From an uncultured Candidatus Nitrosopumilus sp. (lineage in GTDB: Archaea > Thermoproteota > Nitrososphaeria > Nitrososphaerales > Nitrosopumilaceae), in assembly GCA_951812645.1 (NCBI GenBank), contig CATOSM010000001.1, forward strand, positions 1 to 63,559: a DNA stretch of 63,559 nt, given 5' to 3'. This document shows, piece by piece, positions 60,462 to 63,559 of this stretch. Both the position numbers and the translations under genes were made by a program. Below the pieces are notes generated by a model, which saw only the letters and a program-made list of their open reading frames with translations, ran no database searches and had not been told where the DNA came from. The stretch's first letter is position 1; each line of letters starts with the position of its first letter.

Positions 60462-62300
60462 ATGATATTGATTGAGAAATTGTCAAAAATTGTAGCTGAT
60501 ACTAGCGTAATCATTAATGGTCAACTTGTATCTCAAATAGAATCTGGAAACGTTAGAGATTTTGAGATTGTCATACCTCAAGCTGTCTTTGATGAATTAC
60601 AATCCCAAGCGTCAAAGAAAAAAGAACAAGGATTTACTGGTCTAGAAAAAATTCAAAAACTTAAATCCTTATCCGGAAGTTACGGGTTGACTGTGGTTGT
60701 AGATGGCATTCATCCTTCTTCAGATGATGTGAAACTTGCAAGTAGTGGCAGAATAGATTCTCTGATAGTTGATATGGCAAAACATAACGGTGCGATATTA
60801 TACACTTCTGACCGTGTACAACATTTAGTTGCACAAGCTGAAGGCATTGAGACCGTTTTTCTTAAATCTGAAATTAAAAATGAATCATTAGAATTTCTAA
60901 AATTCTTTGACTCGGAAACCATGAGTGTCCATCTTAAAGAAAATCAGTATCCTTTGGCAAAAAAAGGCAAGCCTGGAACATTCGAATTGACAAAATTAAG
61001 TGATAATCTTCTTTCAAAAGATTATCTGGAAATGATTTCCTCTCAAATTTCAGATCTAGCAAATGTGTCTGATGCTACCACATTGGAGATGTCCAAAACC
61101 GGTGCATCTGTAGTTCAGCATGAGGACTATAGGATTGCAATTACTCGCCCCCCTTTCTCCGAATCTTTTGAAATAACCATAGTCCATCCAATTGTACGAT
61201 TATCCCTTGACGATTATGATCTTTCCGAAAAGTTAATGGAAAGATTTTCTGACAGCGCAGAGGGCATTGTTATTTCCGGTGCTCCCGGTTCAGGAAAAAG
61301 TACACTTGCGTCTGGATTGGCAAATTTTTATCATCAAAAGGGAAAAATTGTAAAAACATTCGAGTCTCCACGTGATTTACAAGTTGATTCCGGAGTAACA
61401 CAGTATGGTAAGCTAGATGGCAGTTTTGATAATTCTGCAGATATCTTATTACTTGTTAGACCTGATTATACAATTTTTGATGAAGTAAGAAGGCGAGAGG
61501 ACTTTGTAACCTTTGCCGATTTGAGATTGACGGGTGTTGGAATGGTTGGCGTTGTGCATGCCAATTCTCCATTGGACGCAATTCAGCGTTTTATTGGAAA
61601 AATTGAACTTGGAATCATTCCCAACGTTTTGGATACTGTAGTTTTCGTTAAGGATGGTGGAATTCAAAAAATATATGATTTGGAATTAAAGGTCAAAGTC
61701 CCTACTGGCATGACTGAATCTGATTTGGCCAGACCCGTAATTGAAATTAGAAATTTTGAAGATGATGTTTTAGAACATGAAATTTACACTTTTGGAGAAG
61801 AGAACGTCATAGTTCCAGTGGGAAACAAACCCGAGAAAGTCGGAATTAAAAAATTAGCTGAAGAAAAAATTAAAGAGACATTCAGAAGTTATGATTCGAA
61901 TGCGCAAGTTGAGATTTTATCTGATAACCGAGTCAAAGTGATGGTCGATGAACAAAATATTGCAGCCATAATTGGCAGAGGCGGCTCCAACATCAACGAA
62001 ATTCAAAAATCTCTTAAGGTACACATTGATGTTGTAGAAAAACCTTCTGATGATGCATCATTTACTTCTGATGGTTTGCCTTTCGGTCTTTCAGAATCAA
62101 AAACTGCATTACTGCTTACAGTAAATCGAGAGTATGCCTCCATGCATGCTGATCTTTATGCTAACGAAAAATTCATTTCTACTGTCAGAATTGGCAAAAA
62201 AGGTCAAATTAAAATCCCAAAACGCTCTGATGTTGCAAGATCTCTGACGGATTTTACTTCTTCCCAAAGCGATATCAAAATTTATCCTAAAGATTTTTAA
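60462..62300 (+). CDS. PINA, PIN-ATPase-KH protein
   Basis: A 612-residue archaeal PINA protein with three parts: a PIN domain at the N-terminus (IVADTSVIINGQLVSQI, with the Asp acid site and QAVFDELQSQ near 45), a P-loop ATPase of the PilT-like group in the middle (Walker A GAPGSGKST near 272, FDEVRRREDFVTFADLRLTG near 340), and a C-terminal KH-type domain (AAIIGRGGSNINEIQKSLKV near 505). The protein is a hexameric ATPase promoting Holliday-junction migration in Sulfolobus studies. It is divergent from the dead kinase, and its 3' end overlaps the DtxR-type gene by 14 bases. Confidence 0.92.
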   Translation: MILIEKLSKIVADTSVIINGQLVSQIESGNVRDFEIVIPQAVFDELQSQASKKKEQGFTGLEKIQKLKSLSGSYGLTVVVDGIHPSSDDVKLASSGRIDSLIVDMAKHNGAILYTSDRVQHLVAQAEGIETVFLKSEIKNESLEFLKFFDSETMSVHLKENQYPLAKKGKPGTFELTKLSDNLLSKDYLEMISSQISDLANVSDATTLEMSKTGASVVQHEDYRIAITRPPFSESFEITIVHPIVRLSLDDYDLSEKLMERFSDSAEGIVISGAPGSGKSTLASGLANFYHQKGKIVKTFESPRDLQVDSGVTQYGKLDGSFDNSADILLLVRPDYTIFDEVRRREDFVTFADLRLTGVGMVGVVHANSPLDAIQRFIGKIELGIIPNVLDTVVFVKDGGIQKIYDLELKVKVPTGMTESDLARPVIEIRNFEDDVLEHEIYTFGEENVIVPVGNKPEKVGIKKLAEEKIKETFRSYDSNAQVEILSDNRVKVMVDEQNIAAIIGRGGSNINEIQKSLKVHIDVVEKPSDDASFTSDGLPFGLSESKTALLLTVNREYASMHADLYANEKFISTVRIGKKGQIKIPKRSDVARSLTDFTSSQSDIKIYPKDF

Positions 62301-62751
62301 AATTATCAATAATTTTTGGATTTGCCTTTAGAAAAGTTACGAATTTTCTTAATTGCTTAATTGTTTTTGGGTTCAAATGATGTTCTATGCCTTCCGTATC
62401 TTGACTGGCAGTGTCGTAACCAATCCCCAGCATCTCAAAAAACTCTAACAGTATTCCATGTTTTTGTCTAATTCCTTCTGCTATCTCTGTTCCTTTTTCT
62501 GTAAGATTGATTCCATGATATTTTTCATATTCCAAAAATCCATTTTCATCTAATCTTTGAAGCATTTTGGTTACGCTTGGTGCACTGACATTCATGTATC
62601 TTGAAATGTCTAATGTCGTTGCATATCCTTTCAATTCTACCAGTTCTGCTATGACTTCTAGGTAATCCTCCATTCTTGTACTTGAACGTGTTCTTTCTAC
62701 TTGATGTGCTGCTTTGATTGAATCTAGCCTTTTTGAATTCTTGCCTTTCAT
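62287..62751 (-). CDS. DtxR/MntR-type metal-dependent regulator
   Basis: A 154-residue iron/manganese-responsive repressor of the DtxR type: N-terminal winged helix (MEDYLEVIAELVELKGYATT, then DISRYMNVSAPSVTKMLQRL), the wing, then a metal-binding dimer domain (RQKHGILLEFFEMLGIGYDT with His/Glu ligands, EGIEHHLNPKTIKQLRKFVT). It lacks the SH3-like C-terminal domain of the larger DtxR forms, as in MntR. A TATA-like ATTATACC lies about 29 bases upstream of ATG 62751. The frame is open further upstream, but no usual start codon is present there. In this window possible targets are not visible. Confidence 0.9.
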   Translation of the reverse strand: MKGKNSKRLDSIKAAHQVERTRSSTRMEDYLEVIAELVELKGYATTLDISRYMNVSAPSVTKMLQRLDENGFLEYEKYHGINLTEKGTEIAEGIRQKHGILLEFFEMLGIGYDTASQDTEGIEHHLNPKTIKQLRKFVTFLKANPKIIDNFKNL

Positions 62752-62885
62752 TCTTCTTTGAATCTGTGCTAAATCCGGTATAATTGGGTGTCCTTTTGAT
62801 GGGATTTTGGTTATTCTTTGTTGACTTGGATGTAATCGCAGTTGATCTTTGTTTCTTAACTAATTTTTTCTAAACCTAAGTTGGA

Positions 62886-63236
62886 ATGGTTGACCCGTTA
62901 AAGGCACGTTTAGACAAGTTGAGAAAATTCTCCGAATCTGCTAAACGTAGGGCAAATTTGTATGGTGAGATTTCTACCATGGATGATAAACATACTGCTC
63001 GTTCTTTAGGTGCTTTACAAAAAGCCCCTGCTCCCGGGAAAAAATTACAAAAAATTGGATTTTTGATGTTATGGGTACCTGAACCCACCGGTGTCACATG
63101 TGCTATTGGCGGGCCCATGATCGTTGCAGGACGTTATCTTGATAAAAAATACAATGGCTCTACTCTTCATGATATCGGACATCAAACGAAAAACAACATG
63201 TCTGCAATTAGTGATTTTAAAAACTCTGTAATGTAG
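62886..63236 (+). CDS. 116-residue unknown protein with one hydrophobic segment
   Basis: A small protein with a basic N-terminal helix (LKARLDKLRKFSESAKRRAN, residues 5-24) and a hydrophobic stretch near residues 58-86 (IGFLMLWVPEPTGVTCAIGG), which may be a membrane helix or a short reentrant loop; the rest is polar (RYLDKKYNGSTLHDIGHQTK). No family function recognised. It is close to the regulator gene and divergent from it. Confidence 0.6.
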   Translation: MVDPLKARLDKLRKFSESAKRRANLYGEISTMDDKHTARSLGALQKAPAPGKKLQKIGFLMLWVPEPTGVTCAIGGPMIVAGRYLDKKYNGSTLHDIGHQTKNNMSAISDFKNSVM

Positions 63237-63276
63237 TACTCTTAGTTTTTAAAAGGATTCGTACAAATTCACTCGT

Positions 63277-63559
63277 ATGACTACCCGTGCTCAAGCACTA
63301 ATTCCTGTCACAATTGCAGCTGTCATTATTGGAGTTATCGGATTGCTGACTCTTCCTAGTGATAGTAAATTAGAATCTGTTGAATTTCCACGTGGTACCA
63401 TTTTGATAGATGATGCTGCTTTGGAAGTACAAATCGCAGATTCTGAACCACGGCGTGTTAGGGGATTGATGTTCCAAGATCAACTTCCTTTTGATCAGGG
63501 GATGATTTTTGTATTTAATGAACCTGGGTTGCATTCCTTGTGGATGCTAAATATGCAAT
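63277..63559 (+). CDS. DUF192-family protein (cut by window edge)
   Basis: ATG 63277 starts a signal-anchor (ALIPVTIAAVIIGVIGLLTL, residues 7-26), then the DUF192 body: EVQIADSEPRRVRGLMFQDQ and LPFDQGMIFVFNEPGLHSLW, with MLNMQ at the window edge. DUF192 proteins are small extracytoplasmic beta-proteins of unknown role, here tethered outside the membrane. The C-terminal end lies outside the window. Confidence 0.75.
   Translation, partial: MTTRAQALIPVTIAAVIIGVIGLLTLPSDSKLESVEFPRGTILIDDAALEVQIADSEPRRVRGLMFQDQLPFDQGMIFVFNEPGLHSLWMLNMQ

Noticed and set aside
62752..62850. Upstream extension of the DtxR-type gene
   Set aside because: The frame is open for about 35 codons and looks protein-like, but no usual start codon is present and a TATA box fits ATG 62751.

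Overview
The window is an AT-rich archaeal chromosome segment that looks like an ammonia-oxidising thaumarchaeon of the Nitrosopumilaceae type. The grounds are a Vps4-like CdvC ATPase, an iron-dependent alcohol dehydrogenase of the type linked to the thaumarchaeal hydroxypropionate/hydroxybutyrate carbon cycle, flavin or F420-type oxidoreductases, a membrane-anchored blue copper protein, PINA, archaeal translation genes, many small Cys-rich archaeal proteins, and TATA boxes about 25-30 bases before starts, including TTG and GTG starts, which implies mostly leaderless mRNAs. No rRNA, tRNA or CRISPR array was found.

Layout. 1-0.8 kb: decayed IS5-type transposase. 0.9-10.2 kb: Dps-like protein, ileS, then purine and one-carbon genes (purD, formyl-THF cyclo-ligase, folD, purN) with small genes and a beta-CASP nuclease-like protein. 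10.3-15.6 kb: glycerate 2-kinase, iron alcohol dehydrogenase, luciferase-like oxidoreductase and small unknown genes. 15.7-22 kb: a compact uvrB-uvrA-uvrC excision-repair operon. 22-29 kb: cupredoxin, citrate synthase, AlbA_2/Schlafen-type protein, DHH phosphoesterase, DoxX and a frame-broken membrane protein. 29.1-31.8 kb: an island of clearly higher GC with one secreted beta-helix protein and a transposase scar. 31.9-37.1 kb: RidA, two winged-helix/TrmB-type regulators and a three-gene cdvC operon with two uncharacterised helical proteins. 37.2-41.6 kb: carAB. 41.6-46.2 kb: phosphoesterase, SWIM protein, ATP synthase subunit F, alcohol dehydrogenase, and a DhnA-type aldolase with a repeat tail. 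46.3-51.2 kb: ilvB-ilvN-leuA-leuB-like branched-chain amino-acid operon, preceded by a possible Val/Ile/Leu-rich leader peptide. 51.2-63.5 kb: aspS operon, orphan peptide ABC ATPase, DNA glycosylases next to a TldD-type gene, a dead histidine kinase, PINA, a DtxR-type regulator and a truncated DUF192 gene at the edge.

Many genes that should be essential or conserved (ileS, purD, the TldD gene, a membrane protein) carry single-base indels, mostly in or beside short homopolymers. This points to consensus errors in the assembly more than to true gene loss. In contrast, the histidine kinase also has nonsense and missense changes, including loss of the phospho-acceptor histidine, and looks truly dead.

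The best candidate for undescribed biology is the cdvC operon at 34.8-37.1 kb, whose first gene has an ESCRT-III-like look. After it come the GC-rich island, the possible ilv leader peptide, the small G-x-x-FYD protein family and the 36-base repeat tail on the aldolase.
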